Assembly (NCBI GenBank): GCA_001421185.1
Contig: LJKK01000143.1
Coordinates: forward strand, 35,467 to 99,466
Direction of reading: 5' to 3'
Length of the DNA: 64,000 nucleotides
Source: Methanomassiliicoccales archaeon RumEn M1
Lineage (GTDB): Archaea > Thermoplasmatota > Thermoplasmata > Methanomassiliicoccales > Methanomassiliicoccaceae
Shown piece after piece: positions 45,559 to 54,666 of this stretch. The notes under the pieces were generated by a model. The model was not told the origin of the DNA and did no database searches. It was given only the letters and a program-made list of their open reading frames with translations. A program made the translations under genes and the position numbers. Position 1 is the stretch's first letter, and every line of letters starts with the position of its first letter.

Positions 45559-45590
45559 TCCGCTCCCAATCACCTTCAAAGGTGGAAAAA

Positions 45591-46886
45591 ATGGCCATGT
45601 ACTGTAACCAGTGCGAGCAGACCGCCAAGAACGTCGCGTGCACCATACGCGGCGTGTGCGGCAAGGACGAGGACGCCCAGAGCTTGATGGATTTCCTGAT
45701 CTTCGGATTGAAGGGCATCGCCGCCTACTCCTACCACGCCCGCCTGCTGGGCAAGACCGACCCCGAGGTCGACGCCTTCATCGAGGAGGCGCTGTTCAAG
45801 ACGCTCACCAACGTCGACTTCTCCCACGAGGACCTCTGGAACACCCTGATGAGGGCCGGCATGATCAACCTCAAGGTCATGCAGATGCTCGACGCCGCCA
45901 ACACCGAGCACTATGGCCTGCCGACGCCGACCAAGGTGCGCACCGGCACCGTCAAGGGGCCGGGCATACTGGTGACCGGCCATGACTTCCTTGACCTGGA
46001 GGAGCTGCTCAAGCAGACCGAGGGGACCGGCGTCAACGTGTACACGCATGGCGAGATGCTCCCGGCCAACGCCTATCCCGAGCTGAAGAAGTACAAGCAC
46101 CTGATCGGCAACTATGGCTCGGCCTGGCAGAAGCAGAAGAAGGAGTTCGAAGAGTTCGGCGGGCCCATCCTGGTCACCACCAACTGCGTCCTCATCCCTC
46201 CTGAATCGTACAAGGGCCGCCTGTACACCACCAGCGTGGCCAGGGTGCCCGGCGTCAAGCACATCGAGGACCGCAAGGACTTCAGCCAGATCATCGAGCA
46301 TGCCAAGCAGATCGGCGACCTGCCCGAGCGCCGGGGTCCTGACATGTGGACCGGCGCGCACCACAAGGCCGTTCTCTCCCTGGCCCCGCAGATCATCGAT
46401 GCCGTCAAGGCCGGGAAGGTGAAGCACTTCTTCCTGGTGGGAGGCTGCGACGGCGCCGCCCCAGGCCGCAACTATTACACCCAGTTCGCCGAGAGGATCC
46501 CCCAGGACGCGATCATCATGACCCTGGCCTGCGGCAAGTACCGCTTCAACGACCAGGAGTACGGCGACATCGATGGTATACCTCGCTTCCTGGACATCGG
46601 GCAGTGCAACGACGCCTACTCGGCCATCGTCCTGGCGGTGGAGCTGGCCAAGGCCTTCAACGTGGAGGTCAACGAGCTGCCGCTCAGCATCGTGCTGTCC
46701 TGGTTCGAGCAGAAGGCGCTGGCGATCGTCCTGACCCTCCTGGCCCTGGGCATCAGGAACGTCCGCATCGGCCCATCCCTCCCGGCCTTCGTCACCCCCA
46801 ACAACTGGAAGTATATCCAGGACAACTTCGGCTGGAAGGCCATCGGGGACCCCGACGAGGACCTGAAGGAAATGCTCGGGCAGTGA
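45591..46886 (+). CDS. hcp: Hybrid cluster protein, short (class III) form
   Basis: Nitric-oxide or hydroxylamine reductase with a 4Fe-4S and a hybrid iron-sulfur-oxygen cluster. Start ATG 45591 gives 431 residues. The N-terminal cluster cysteines are C5, C8, C17 and C23 (CNQCEQTAKNVAC). Hybrid-cluster ligands appear in FLVGGCDGAAPGRNYYTQF, MTLACGKYRFN and IGQCNDAYSA, with His and Glu in between. The length matches class III Hcp, which lacks part of the helical domain. It is divergent from the Lrp-type regulator and probably responds to nitrosative or oxidative stress. A T-rich stretch at 46911-46929 follows the stop and may be a terminator. Confidence 0.95.
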   Translation: MAMYCNQCEQTAKNVACTIRGVCGKDEDAQSLMDFLIFGLKGIAAYSYHARLLGKTDPEVDAFIEEALFKTLTNVDFSHEDLWNTLMRAGMINLKVMQMLDAANTEHYGLPTPTKVRTGTVKGPGILVTGHDFLDLEELLKQTEGTGVNVYTHGEMLPANAYPELKKYKHLIGNYGSAWQKQKKEFEEFGGPILVTTNCVLIPPESYKGRLYTTSVARVPGVKHIEDRKDFSQIIEHAKQIGDLPERRGPDMWTGAHHKAVLSLAPQIIDAVKAGKVKHFFLVGGCDGAAPGRNYYTQFAERIPQDAIIMTLACGKYRFNDQEYGDIDGIPRFLDIGQCNDAYSAIVLAVELAKAFNVEVNELPLSIVLSWFEQKALAIVLTLLALGIRNVRIGPSLPAFVTPNNWKYIQDNFGWKAIGDPDEDLKEMLGQ

Positions 46887-46909
46887 GCGCAACGAGGCCC
46901 TGGGCCTCC

Positions 46910-46929
46910 CTTTCACATTTTCATTTTTC
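46910..46929 (+). terminator. T-rich terminator-like stretch after hcp
   Basis: Several short T-runs after the stop codon (TTTCACATTTTCATTTTTC) without a strong hairpin, as in many archaeal terminators. Confidence 0.4.
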
Positions 46930-47002
46930 GGGTCTCGGTATGTCGGACCATGATGCAAAACTGACTTATGCCCGGACCGTTTGACGGCCGGATAGTGAGA
47001 TC

Positions 47003-47698
47003 ATGTACGGCTCCGATGTTCTGGCAGCGCTCGGCAAGGTGAATGGCAACGGCCCTTGCGCCATCATAGTCAGGCATGCCGCTCGGCACCCGATCGTGGA
47101 CATACGCCGAAGCCTGGAGGTCGGGCTCACCGACGAGGGCATGAACGATGCCCGCCGCTTCGGTTCCACGGTCGGCGCGTTCTCCTGCGTCCGATTGTTC
47201 CACAGCCCCGCGCTGCGTTGCCAGCAGACCGCGGAACACATGATGCGCGGCCTGGAGGGCAACGGCGCATCGGTCTCCATCACTGGGCCGGAGCGGAATC
47301 TGTGTGCCCCCTACATGAAGGACGAGTCATGCCTGGCCAGGGCGGCCCAGGTCGGGAAGGGCTTCATCCGGGAGTGGTTCGAGGGCCAGCTGGACGAGGA
47401 ATGGATACTGGACACGGCGGCCGCTGCTGACATGGTCATGGCGCCCATCGTCGAGAGGCTTCAGGAGCCAGGAGGAGAAGGCCGCCTGGACATCCATGTC
47501 TCCCATGACTGGGAGATCAGCCTGCTTCGCGAGGAGCTTTTTGGCCTGCGCCACGAGGACGTGGGCTGGCCCCCGTTCCTGGACGGCATCCTGTTCCGGG
47601 CCGATGGGGGCAAGATCAAGGTCATGTACAATTCGCATGAGACGTCCTTCAAGATGGTGAACGGAAGAAGGTCCCAGGCGAGTATGGACAACCCATAA
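47003..47698 (+). CDS. Histidine phosphatase family protein (phosphoglycerate-mutase-like)
   Basis: A 231-residue phosphatase. IIVRHAARHPIVD carries the catalytic His with RHA, LFHSPALRCQQTAEHM holds the acceptor side, and HVSHDWEIS the second His. Substrate unknown. No mutase-specific motif is seen. It lies in the same direction as the hypothetical gene at 47726, 27 bases apart, and may be co-transcribed with it. Confidence 0.85.
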   Translation: MYGSDVLAALGKVNGNGPCAIIVRHAARHPIVDIRRSLEVGLTDEGMNDARRFGSTVGAFSCVRLFHSPALRCQQTAEHMMRGLEGNGASVSITGPERNLCAPYMKDESCLARAAQVGKGFIREWFEGQLDEEWILDTAAAADMVMAPIVERLQEPGGEGRLDIHVSHDWEISLLREELFGLRHEDVGWPPFLDGILFRADGGKIKVMYNSHETSFKMVNGRRSQASMDNP

Positions 47699-47725
47699 GT
47701 ACGTAGATTTCTCAACGCTCCTCAT

Positions 47726-48358
47726 ATGCGCCGGGAGGACGTCCTCGAGGCAGTGGAGGAGCGGCTGGAGTCGATCCCTGGCCTGAGATCCTTGCTCCAT
47801 CTGGAAGGCAGTTTCCGCGACCAGGTCATCGAGGCGGAGAAGCAGGCCGAGGAGATGGGCGCCCTGGGCGGCCTCATGCCCATCTGCAACGAAGGGTTCT
47901 GGCGCACCATGGAGAGGGAGGAGCAATACGCACTGGTGCTCGATGGCGGCACCAGCGTGATAAGCTCGGCCACCAACCTGCTCCAGCTGAGGGACGAGAG
48001 GGGAACTCTCATCGGAGAGTGGCTGCCCCCCGACCGGGCGGAGGACCTGATGGGAGACGAACGGGTCCAGTTCATATCGGACGACTTCGTGCTGTATCGA
48101 GAGGTGCCTCCCGAGGGAGAGCCCAAGGTGGTGCTGCCGGAGGTGGAGTTCCCCTTCCTGGATGAAGTGGAAGGGATCGACAACGTGACCTCGGCCAGCC
48201 CATCAGGCCTGGCCGACAAGGTCATTCGGTCGCATCTGTCCCTGCCTGGCCCAGGGCTTCTGAGCCACGTGGTCGGCTTCGACATCGGCACGGACCATCG
48301 GCCCCTGGAGATCCGCGGCCGCCGATGCCTGCCGCGCCCCGGGCCATCGAAACGTTGA
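47726..48358 (+). CDS. Hypothetical acidic protein
   Basis: A 210-residue soluble protein, strongly acidic in the middle, with no domain I recognise. It follows the histidine phosphatase by 27 bases, suggesting co-expression. Features: helical start MRREDVLEAVEERLESI, a segment ALVLDGGTSVISSATN, and a basic C-terminus. The stop is three bases from the convergent beta-rich gene. Confidence 0.55.
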   Translation: MRREDVLEAVEERLESIPGLRSLLHLEGSFRDQVIEAEKQAEEMGALGGLMPICNEGFWRTMEREEQYALVLDGGTSVISSATNLLQLRDERGTLIGEWLPPDRAEDLMGDERVQFISDDFVLYREVPPEGEPKVVLPEVEFPFLDEVEGIDNVTSASPSGLADKVIRSHLSLPGPGLLSHVVGFDIGTDHRPLEIRGRRCLPRPGPSKR

Positions 48359-48360
48359 GG

Positions 48361-49949
48361 TCAGACCTTTTTCATCACGCGTTCCACCGACCGGCCGACG
48401 TCCCCATCCTCGGTGGTGTTGGCGTGCCGGTATATGGACAGGCAATCGGGACATCCGCGGTATCCGTCGTGGAGGGCATCATAGAGGCTGAAGTACCCGA
48501 TCTTGGCGTTCTCCGGGACCTGATGCGCCGTTGGGCAGCCCTCGCGATGCACGAGCATCAACTGGCCGTCGGCCAGGAAGCGAGGAAGGGGCGAGATGGG
48601 GGGCGGGACCTCGATGAAATCGACGTCGGCATGCACGTCCAGATACCCTTTCCCGCCCCTCAGCTCGTTCAAGCGGACCACGGGCGATACCCCCAGCACC
48701 GGGATCATGATGCTCTCGATCGGAAGTCGCACCCGTATAGGGGGGAAGCGCTCGGCGGTCTGCTCCATGATCCAGGCCGAGATCTTCTCGATGACGTCCC
48801 CCGGGAGGCCCCAGTCCAGCCTCACGTCCATATCGACGTCCTCTATCTTCACCATTAGGTCGCCGCCCTCAATGGACAGCCGCGCCGTGGCCTTCACGAT
48901 ACGAAGGTCCTGCTCCTTGGAGAGGTCGGCCAGGTCGACCACCTCCTTCTCCTCCTGCTCCCTGCCCTTCCTGGGCATCAGCGACCCCTTCAACCATCTC
49001 AGGAAGCCGCGCGGGGTGGCGGCCTCCATTCTGGGCCGCAGGCGGGCGCCTATGTGGAGGGGACAGGCGGTTATCTCCACCCTGCCGCCCTCCAATAGCC
49101 TCACGCTGGGGCAGCTATATTGCAGGACGGCGTCCGCCTCCACCCACGAGCGGTCCACCCTGATGCGGTCCCTTCTCAGGCCCCTGGCCAGCAGGACGTC
49201 CATTGCTCCCTTGAACACATCGAGCAAGGACCTGGGGTCCGGGACGTCGAACCTCCTCCTCACCTCCGCCACATGGGGCGTGCTGTCCCATGCCTCGTTG
49301 AGCAGCCGCTCCAGGAACGGCTCGGTCATGCGGATCATGAGGTCCTGCGAATGAGGGGACGGTGGAGCGAGGACGGTCTCGCCCGGCTCGTTGGAGGCCC
49401 CCAGGGCCAGCGTGCCCTCTCGTACCATCAAGGATGTGATGTGCACCTCCAGCTCGGAGGCGCCAGGCGCCACTGGCGGTATGGTGATGGTCGGAAGGGA
49501 CACGCTCCTGACCACCGACCCCGCGGCCTGGCGGGACATGATCCCGCGCAGCGCCCCCTCCATCAGCGACACCGCGAACCGCGGGGTCCTCACCCGGCCG
49601 GCGAACTGATCATGTCCAGGTCGATATCCTGGATCTCCATGAGCGCCTGATCGTCCGCGATCCATGCCCCCAGTCGGGCGCTGGCGGACACGTCGGCCTC
49701 GAGTCGGACGCCCAGTACCATGCCCCAGGCCTCCGCCCCGAAGGTCGCCACCGTGGTGCCGTCGTCCAGCATGACCACCATGGGCGGGTCCAGAAGCCTC
49801 AGGCCCCTGTCGGCGCCATCTATCTGCAGCGCCTTGGACAGCAGGGCCGTGAGGCCATTGCCTTGGTTGGCGTAGAAAGATGCGGCCAGGGCCCGGTTGA
49901 TCGCCCCCTCCTTCATCGAAATGACGATGTCCGGCTCTTTATCCATCAT
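48361..49949 (-). CDS. Duplicated beta-rich (TULIP-like) protein with cysteine/histidine tail (one frameshift)
   Basis: A protein of about 530 residues. Two similar halves are apparent, each with an amphipathic helix that opens it (VISMKEGAINRALAASF; LMIRMTEPFLERLLNEAW), long alternating beta strands, and a proline-rich beta end (VSLPTITIPPVAPGASELEVHI; IRVRLPIESIMIPVLG). This resembles lipid-binding TULIP or LEA-like folds, but only by eye. The tail has HREGCPTAH and YRGCPDCL, a Cys/His metal-site look. The two frames meet near 49610-49615, where one missing base joins them. The N-terminal start ATG 49949 has GGTGG just upstream. It could bind lipids; unproven. Confidence 0.6.
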
Positions 49950-50063
49950 TCCACCCTGGCCATCCGTCCGCGTAACCATTGATGTCGCCGATATTAATGA
50001 TGTTCGACCAATGATGTTCGACCTGGCAAGGAATGATTATCTATCCGTCGAAACGTGGGAAGG

Positions 50064-50297
50064 ATGGTGCTCCGTCGCTTCGCTTTCTTTGCCGGCATCC
50101 TCTTGCTGAGCCTCATCTTATGGGGCGTCAACGCTACCGATGGGCATCGTACGGCCAAGGCCCCATCTGCTCCGCCTGTCCCGTGCGCTCTTACCATCGT
50201 GCTGGTGGAACATTCCTACAGGGCCGTCAAGGGCCACTGGACGCGCATCGGCCTGGGGGGAACACCATCGCCGGCGGGATGTGCGGACGATCGTTGA
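50064..50297 (+). CDS. Small secreted or membrane-anchored peptide (weak call)
   Basis: A possible 77-residue protein with a signal-like N-terminus (FAFFAGILLLSLILWGVNA). There is a weak ribosome site (GGGAAGG). No homologue is recognised, and the C-terminal part has low-information composition. It may be a chance open frame; it fills most of a 540-base stretch otherwise free of genes. Confidence 0.3.
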   Translation: MVLRRFAFFAGILLLSLILWGVNATDGHRTAKAPSAPPVPCALTIVLVEHSYRAVKGHWTRIGLGGTPSPAGCADDR

Positions 50298-50492
50298 TGC
50301 GAAGCTCGACGACCGGGCGGCATGCACCCGTTATAAGGTCCAGATGACCGAGCGGCGGCCGAAGCGCAGCACACCCCTCCTGCGCCTGGAGGAGATACGA
50401 GGCTCGGACAGCGTCCGCCTTGGCTCCGATGCCGTGAGGACCGGTGCGTCCCCCGGGGCCAGGGCGGCGATGACGCCCGGGAGGGCAGGGAC

Positions 50493-51703
50493 ATGAACGC
50501 CCGTCCCGAGGCGCTGCACCCCAACGGGGCCCAGATGGCCAATTGGTCCGGCAGCCTGACCTTCAGGCCACGCTTCCTGGAGTCCCCGCAGGACGAGGAT
50601 GACGCGGCCGTCATCGTCCGCCATGCCGCGCGGCGCGGCCTCAAGGTGCGCCCGGTCGGACGGCTCCACTCCTCCTCGCCGATAATCGCCACCGACGACG
50701 TCTGCGTCAGCATGGAGAACCTGAGCGGGGTGATCGAGCACGATGCCGAGGAAGGGTGGGCGCTGGTGGGCCCCGGCACGCCGCTGGATGAGATGGGGCG
50801 GTCGCTCAACGACCTGGGGCTGGCGACCCACAACCTCGGCGACATCAACGTGCAGACGGTGGTGGGAGCGGTGTCGACCTGCACCCACGGCTCCGGACGG
50901 AAGCTGACGAACCTGGCGACCATGCTGATCGGCGGCCGGATGGTCACGGCCGACGGCGAGGTGCGAGAGATAGGGAACGACATCATACATGCGGCCAGGG
51001 GCTCCATGGGAACGCTGGGGATGTTCACCGCCCTCAAGCTTCGTCTGCTGCCCCGCTACCGGCTGCGGCGGAGGGAGTGGTGCACCACCCTGGACGGATG
51101 CTTCTGGCAGCTCGAGGACCTCAGTCGTCGCTGCCGGAACCTTGACATGTACTGGTATCCCCGCAGCGACCGTGTCAAGCTTCGCACCCTCGACCCGCCG
51201 GGAGAGGGTCCGGACCGGATCGGGGGCGCCAAGCTGGTCATGGGCCTGGAAGGATGGAGCAACGAGGTGCTGTCGCGCAAGAGGGACCTAAGGTTCGACG
51301 AGATGGAGTACGCGGTGCCGCTGGAGGCGGGACCGGATTCTTCCTGGAGGTCAGGAAGCGCATCATGGAACGTCACCGCCGGACGGTGGGATGGAGGGTG
51401 CTGTACCGCTACGTGGCGGCCGACGATGCATACCTCAGCACGGCCCATGGACGCGACACCGTCACCATATCGTTGCATCAGAACAACACGCTGCCGTACG
51501 ACGACTACTTCGACGACATCGAGAGGATCTTCCTCCAGTACGGCGGCCGGCCACACTGGGGCAAGAAGCACAATCTGGAGGCGAAAGAGCTGGAGCCGCT
51601 ATATCCCAGGTGGGCCGAGTTCCAACGCATCAGGAGGGAGCTCGATCCCCAGGGGGTGTTCCTCACCGAATACCTGGGCAGGCTGCTCGAGGGGGAGGGA
51701 TGA
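50493..51703 (+). CDS. FAD-linked sugar-lactone oxidase family protein (one frameshift)
   Basis: A flavoenzyme of about 403 residues related to L-gulono- or D-arabinono-1,4-lactone oxidase. The N-terminal FAD-binding domain shows VRPVGRLHSSSPIIATDD, where the His may bind FAD, and QTVVGAVSTCTHGSG. The C-terminal domain ends with LDPQGVFLTEYLGRLL, typical of the family. One missing base near 51334-51336 separates the frames; restoring one G gives GFFLEVRKRIMERHRR. The natural substrate in archaea is unknown. The stop overlaps the start of the sensory-rhodopsin-transducer homologue, so the two are likely translated together. Confidence 0.85.
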
Positions 51704-52068
51704 CCGAGGGCAGCAGGACCTGGGCGGTCCCCGGCGGCCGAGTGCCGGAGGCCAGCACGGGGCGGGAGCCGGAGAACACCAGCTATGACATGCTCTGCTT
51801 CCTCAACACCGGCAGGGAGGACGCGTCCATCAGCATATGGCTGTACTACGAGGACAGGCCTCCGGTGGGGCCCTACAAGCTCGAGGCGAAGGCCGAACGT
51901 GTCCGCCACGTGCGCCTTAACGACCTGATCGACCCGGAGGCCATGCCCCTGGGCACCGAGTATGGCATCCTCGTGCGTTCCAGCGCGCCCATAGTCGTGC
52001 AGTATTGGCGGCAGGACACCTCGCGCGGCAAGGCCATCGCCACCTCCATGGCCATGTCGCTCGATTGA
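51700..52068 (+). CDS. Sensory-rhodopsin-transducer (ASRT)-like protein
   Basis: A 122-residue soluble beta-sandwich protein of the Anabaena sensory rhodopsin transducer family. Matching segments are RTWAVPGGRVPEASTGREPE, SYDMLCFLNTGRED, SISIWLYYEDRPPVGPY, RVRHVRLNDLIDPEAMP and APIVVQYWRQDT, which follow the family consensus closely. There is no rhodopsin gene in the window. Many family members occur without rhodopsins and may bind small sugars or act as regulators. The ATGA overlap with the oxidase gene upstream suggests a functional link, perhaps in sugar-acid metabolism. The binding role is inferred. Confidence 0.88.
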   Translation: MTEGSRTWAVPGGRVPEASTGREPENTSYDMLCFLNTGREDASISIWLYYEDRPPVGPYKLEAKAERVRHVRLNDLIDPEAMPLGTEYGILVRSSAPIVVQYWRQDTSRGKAIATSMAMSLD

Positions 52069-52146
52069 GCCCCGCATGCTCGCGCCGAGGTCCCATATCA
52101 GGATCGCGGAAAGGTTCTATCTATCAGGAGCTAGGACATCTTGCTC

Positions 52147-52401
52147 ATGATGGACCCATGCGAGCAATGGTTGGGCGACATTCTCCGGGCCGAAGGGATC
52201 ACGATCACCCCGGAGAACCGCGATGCGGTGGAACGCGGCATCGTCGATGTGCTGGGAGAGAACATCGGCCCGGGAACATGCCGTGAGGACTGGCGCATCA
52301 TACGCAACCGCGTGTCCAAGGACCCAGCGGTCAGGCGGCAGCTGGTCTCGCGCATCAGGGAGGAGATGGAGAAAGAAAAGGCGGCGACCGCACAGAGGTA
52401 G
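52147..52401 (+). CDS. Small helical hypothetical protein
   Basis: An 84-residue soluble helical protein with a charged C-terminus (REEMEKEKAATAQR). ATG 52147 or 52150 is the start. The middle shows GTCREDWRIIRNRVSKDPAVRRQLV. No family recognised; it stands between the ASRT-like gene and a convergent small membrane protein. Confidence 0.6.
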   Translation: MMDPCEQWLGDILRAEGITITPENRDAVERGIVDVLGENIGPGTCREDWRIIRNRVSKDPAVRRQLVSRIREEMEKEKAATAQR

Positions 52402-52427
52402 CGGCCGTAGCGCGGAAGAACGTTGCC

Positions 52428-52670
52428 TCAGTCGTACTCTGCCTTTTCGGCCTCCTCTTCCTCTATCTTGCACTTCATCCTCTTCTTCATCATCTTCGGC
52501 ATCATGCTGGCCGCCATGCCCGAAACGCTGCCGGACACGGCCCCGACGGCGGCCGAGATCGCCGCCGCCATCATCAGCATGATGAACATCCACATCGCCT
52601 TGAAGATCATGTTCAGCACCTCCTCTGTTGCATCCTGAGGTCCTGGTTTAAATTCCTTTCCCGCGCCCAT
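52428..52670 (-). CDS. Small single-helix membrane protein
   Basis: An 80-residue protein with one hydrophobic helix rich in Met and Ala (FKAMWMFIMLMMAAAISAAVG) and a charged, acidic C-terminal tail (MKCKIEEEEAEKAEYD). Start at ATG 52670. Function unknown. It is divergent from the MetE-like gene. Confidence 0.55.
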   Translation of the reverse strand: MGAGKEFKPGPQDATEEVLNMIFKAMWMFIMLMMAAAISAAVGAVSGSVSGMAASMMPKMMKKRMKCKIEEEEAEKAEYD

Positions 52671-52691
52671 CCAGGCCAGGTTCCACCAAAC

Positions 52692-52700
52692 CTATAAATG
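52692..52700 (+). promoter_or_regulatory. TATA box for the MetE-like/CooC operon
   Basis: CTATAAATG is centred 27 bases upstream of the GTG at 52723, so the transcript is probably leaderless. Confidence 0.6.
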
Positions 52701-52722
52701 GCGCGGGGCCGGTTCAACGGCC

Positions 52723-53745
52723 GTGGCCTGGAACTGCCTACCCAGCTGTATCGGCTCGCTGCCGCACACCGACCCTAGCAAGGCGGTCGACCTCGTCCTG
52801 GAGAAGCTCACCTCTATCCCCTTTTGGCCTCAGCTGCCCAATCGCGGGTTCAGCGAGAACATGTACGCGCAGTACGCCACCCGCCTCCCCGGGGTCCGCA
52901 TAGACAACGCGCGGAAGAAGGTGCAGGTCGACCTGCGCGACTACGATCCCGAGGAGATCTACATGGCCATAGTGTCGGATGACATCGACTTCTTCTCCCT
53001 TCCGGAGGAGAACTTCTCCGGCTTCCATGAGCTGATGTCCCGGTCGCTGCCGGACGGCGTCGTGGCCGTCAAGGGTCAAGTGACCGGGCCGGTGTCACTC
53101 GGGTTGCAGACCATCGATCAGGACGACAAACCGGTCATCTATGACGAGACGTACGGCGAGATAGTGCGGAAGAACCTCAACATGATCGCCCGGTGGCAGG
53201 AGAGGGAGCTGAGGAAGAAGTGTCCTCGCACCATCATCTTCCTCGACGAGCCATATCTGAGCATGATCGGCACGCCCTTCGCGTCGGTGTCCTCGGAGGA
53301 CGCCACAGCGTGGATCAATGAAGTGGCGGAAGGACTGGAGGGAACGAAGGGCCTGCACTGCTGCGCCAACACCGACTGGCCGATGGTCATGGGGACCGAC
53401 ATCGACCTCCTGTCGTTCGACGCGTATGACTACGGGCACACCATCGCCCTGTATCCCGAGGAGGCCTCGGCATACCTGGAGAGGGGCGGAGCGTTCGCCT
53501 GGGGGATCATCCCCAACAACGAGGAGGTCATAGCCCGCGAGAGCGTGGGGTCGATAGTCCAGCGCGCCGAGGAGGCGTTCCGCGGGCTCATCGACAAGGG
53601 CATCGACGAGGAGCTACTGCTGGAACGGTCGATACTGACGCCGCAGTGCGGCCTGAGCGGCCTGGACGAGCCGACGGCCGTCAAGGTCCTGGAGCTGTTG
53701 GTCAAGGTGTCGGAAGAGATAAGGAGCAGCCGGTCGCTGGACTGA
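52723..53745 (+). CDS. MetE-like (UROD/core methionine synthase-like) methyltransferase
   Basis: A 340-residue TIM-barrel protein of the UROD/MetE superfamily. CIGSLPHTDPSKAVDLVL is the opening; the zinc ligands of methionine synthase appear as GLHCCANTDW (His and Cys) and TPQCGL (Cys). FLDEPYLSMIG is the usual barrel segment. It lacks the MetE N-terminal half, as in core-MetE proteins that take a methyl group from a corrinoid protein. It stands immediately upstream of CooC in one operon (about 5 bases), and the CdhDE/AcsB genes lie divergent nearby, so methyl-CdhDE is a likely donor. Homocysteine as acceptor is inferred. Confidence 0.85.
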   Translation: MAWNCLPSCIGSLPHTDPSKAVDLVLEKLTSIPFWPQLPNRGFSENMYAQYATRLPGVRIDNARKKVQVDLRDYDPEEIYMAIVSDDIDFFSLPEENFSGFHELMSRSLPDGVVAVKGQVTGPVSLGLQTIDQDDKPVIYDETYGEIVRKNLNMIARWQERELRKKCPRTIIFLDEPYLSMIGTPFASVSSEDATAWINEVAEGLEGTKGLHCCANTDWPMVMGTDIDLLSFDAYDYGHTIALYPEEASAYLERGGAFAWGIIPNNEEVIARESVGSIVQRAEEAFRGLIDKGIDEELLLERSILTPQCGLSGLDEPTAVKVLELLVKVSEEIRSSRSLD

Positions 53746-53750
53746 TACGC

Positions 53751-54503
53751 ATGCCATACGTCATCGCGGTCGCCGGCAAGGGAGGCGTGGGGAAGAGCAC
53801 GCTCTCCGCGCTGCTCGTTCGTACGCTGAGCGAGCGGACGGGAGAGGTCATCCTGGCCGTGGACGCCGACCCCAACGCCAACCTGGGGGACAAGCTGGGC
53901 GTCAAGGTGGAGAGGACCATAGGGCAGCTGCGCGAGGACCTGCTGAACAGGGCCGACGAGATCCCGGCCGGCGTGTCCAAGCAGGACGCGGTGATGTACC
54001 AGCTCCGCCTGGCCATGGCCGAGGGGGAGACGTTCGACCTGGTCACCATGGGCCGCCAGGAGGGCCGTGGATGCTACTGCTACATCAACAACCTGCTGCG
54101 CACCTTCCTGGACAGCGTCATGGGCGACTACCGCTACGTGGTGATCGACAACGAGGCGGGGATGGAGCACCTGTCCCGGCGGACCTGCCAGCGGATGGAC
54201 ATGCTCATGGTCGTTTCCGACCCCACGGCCGTGGGCCTGACGACCGCGCGCCGCATCCTCGAACTGGCGAGGGAGATGGAGGTCGAGTTCTCGCACAGCA
54301 TGCTGGTGATCAGCCGCGTACGGGGCGAGGTCCCGGACGGCCTTCGCCATGACATCGAAGATGCTGGCTTCGAGAGCTGGACGGTGCTGCCGCACGATGA
54401 CGAGGTCGACCGGCTGGCCGAGGAAGGACGTCCGTTGACGGAGCTGTCGAGGGACAGCCCGGCGGCCGCCGCGGTGCGCCAGCTCGTCACGCGGATGCGC
54501 TGA
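53751..54503 (+). CDS. cooC: CooC/AcsF-type ATPase, nickel insertion into CODH/ACS
   Basis: A 250-residue MinD/SIMIBI ATPase that loads nickel into carbon monoxide dehydrogenase or acetyl-CoA synthase. The deviant Walker A is GKGGVGKSTLSALLVRTL, Walker B is RYVVIDNEAG, DPNANLGDKLG is the switch segment, and GRGCYCYINN carries the CxC that binds nickel. ATG 53751 begins the conserved domain and follows the MetE-like stop by five bases. The target is AcsB (58012-60097) or a CODH outside the window. Confidence 0.92.
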   Translation: MPYVIAVAGKGGVGKSTLSALLVRTLSERTGEVILAVDADPNANLGDKLGVKVERTIGQLREDLLNRADEIPAGVSKQDAVMYQLRLAMAEGETFDLVTMGRQEGRGCYCYINNLLRTFLDSVMGDYRYVVIDNEAGMEHLSRRTCQRMDMLMVVSDPTAVGLTTARRILELAREMEVEFSHSMLVISRVRGEVPDGLRHDIEDAGFESWTVLPHDDEVDRLAEEGRPLTELSRDSPAAAAVRQLVTRMR

Positions 54504-54666
54504 TGCGGTCCTGACGAGGAACATTCATCTGGAAGATACATCTCCCGGGACGGCATCTCTTTGAGATGGAGACCATCTGGATTCAAGGACCTGGACAGCG
54601 GCGGCCGGGCCATCGCCCTTGTTCATTTCCAGCGGCACGGTCCTTTCATTCTCGCCTGAATAATCA

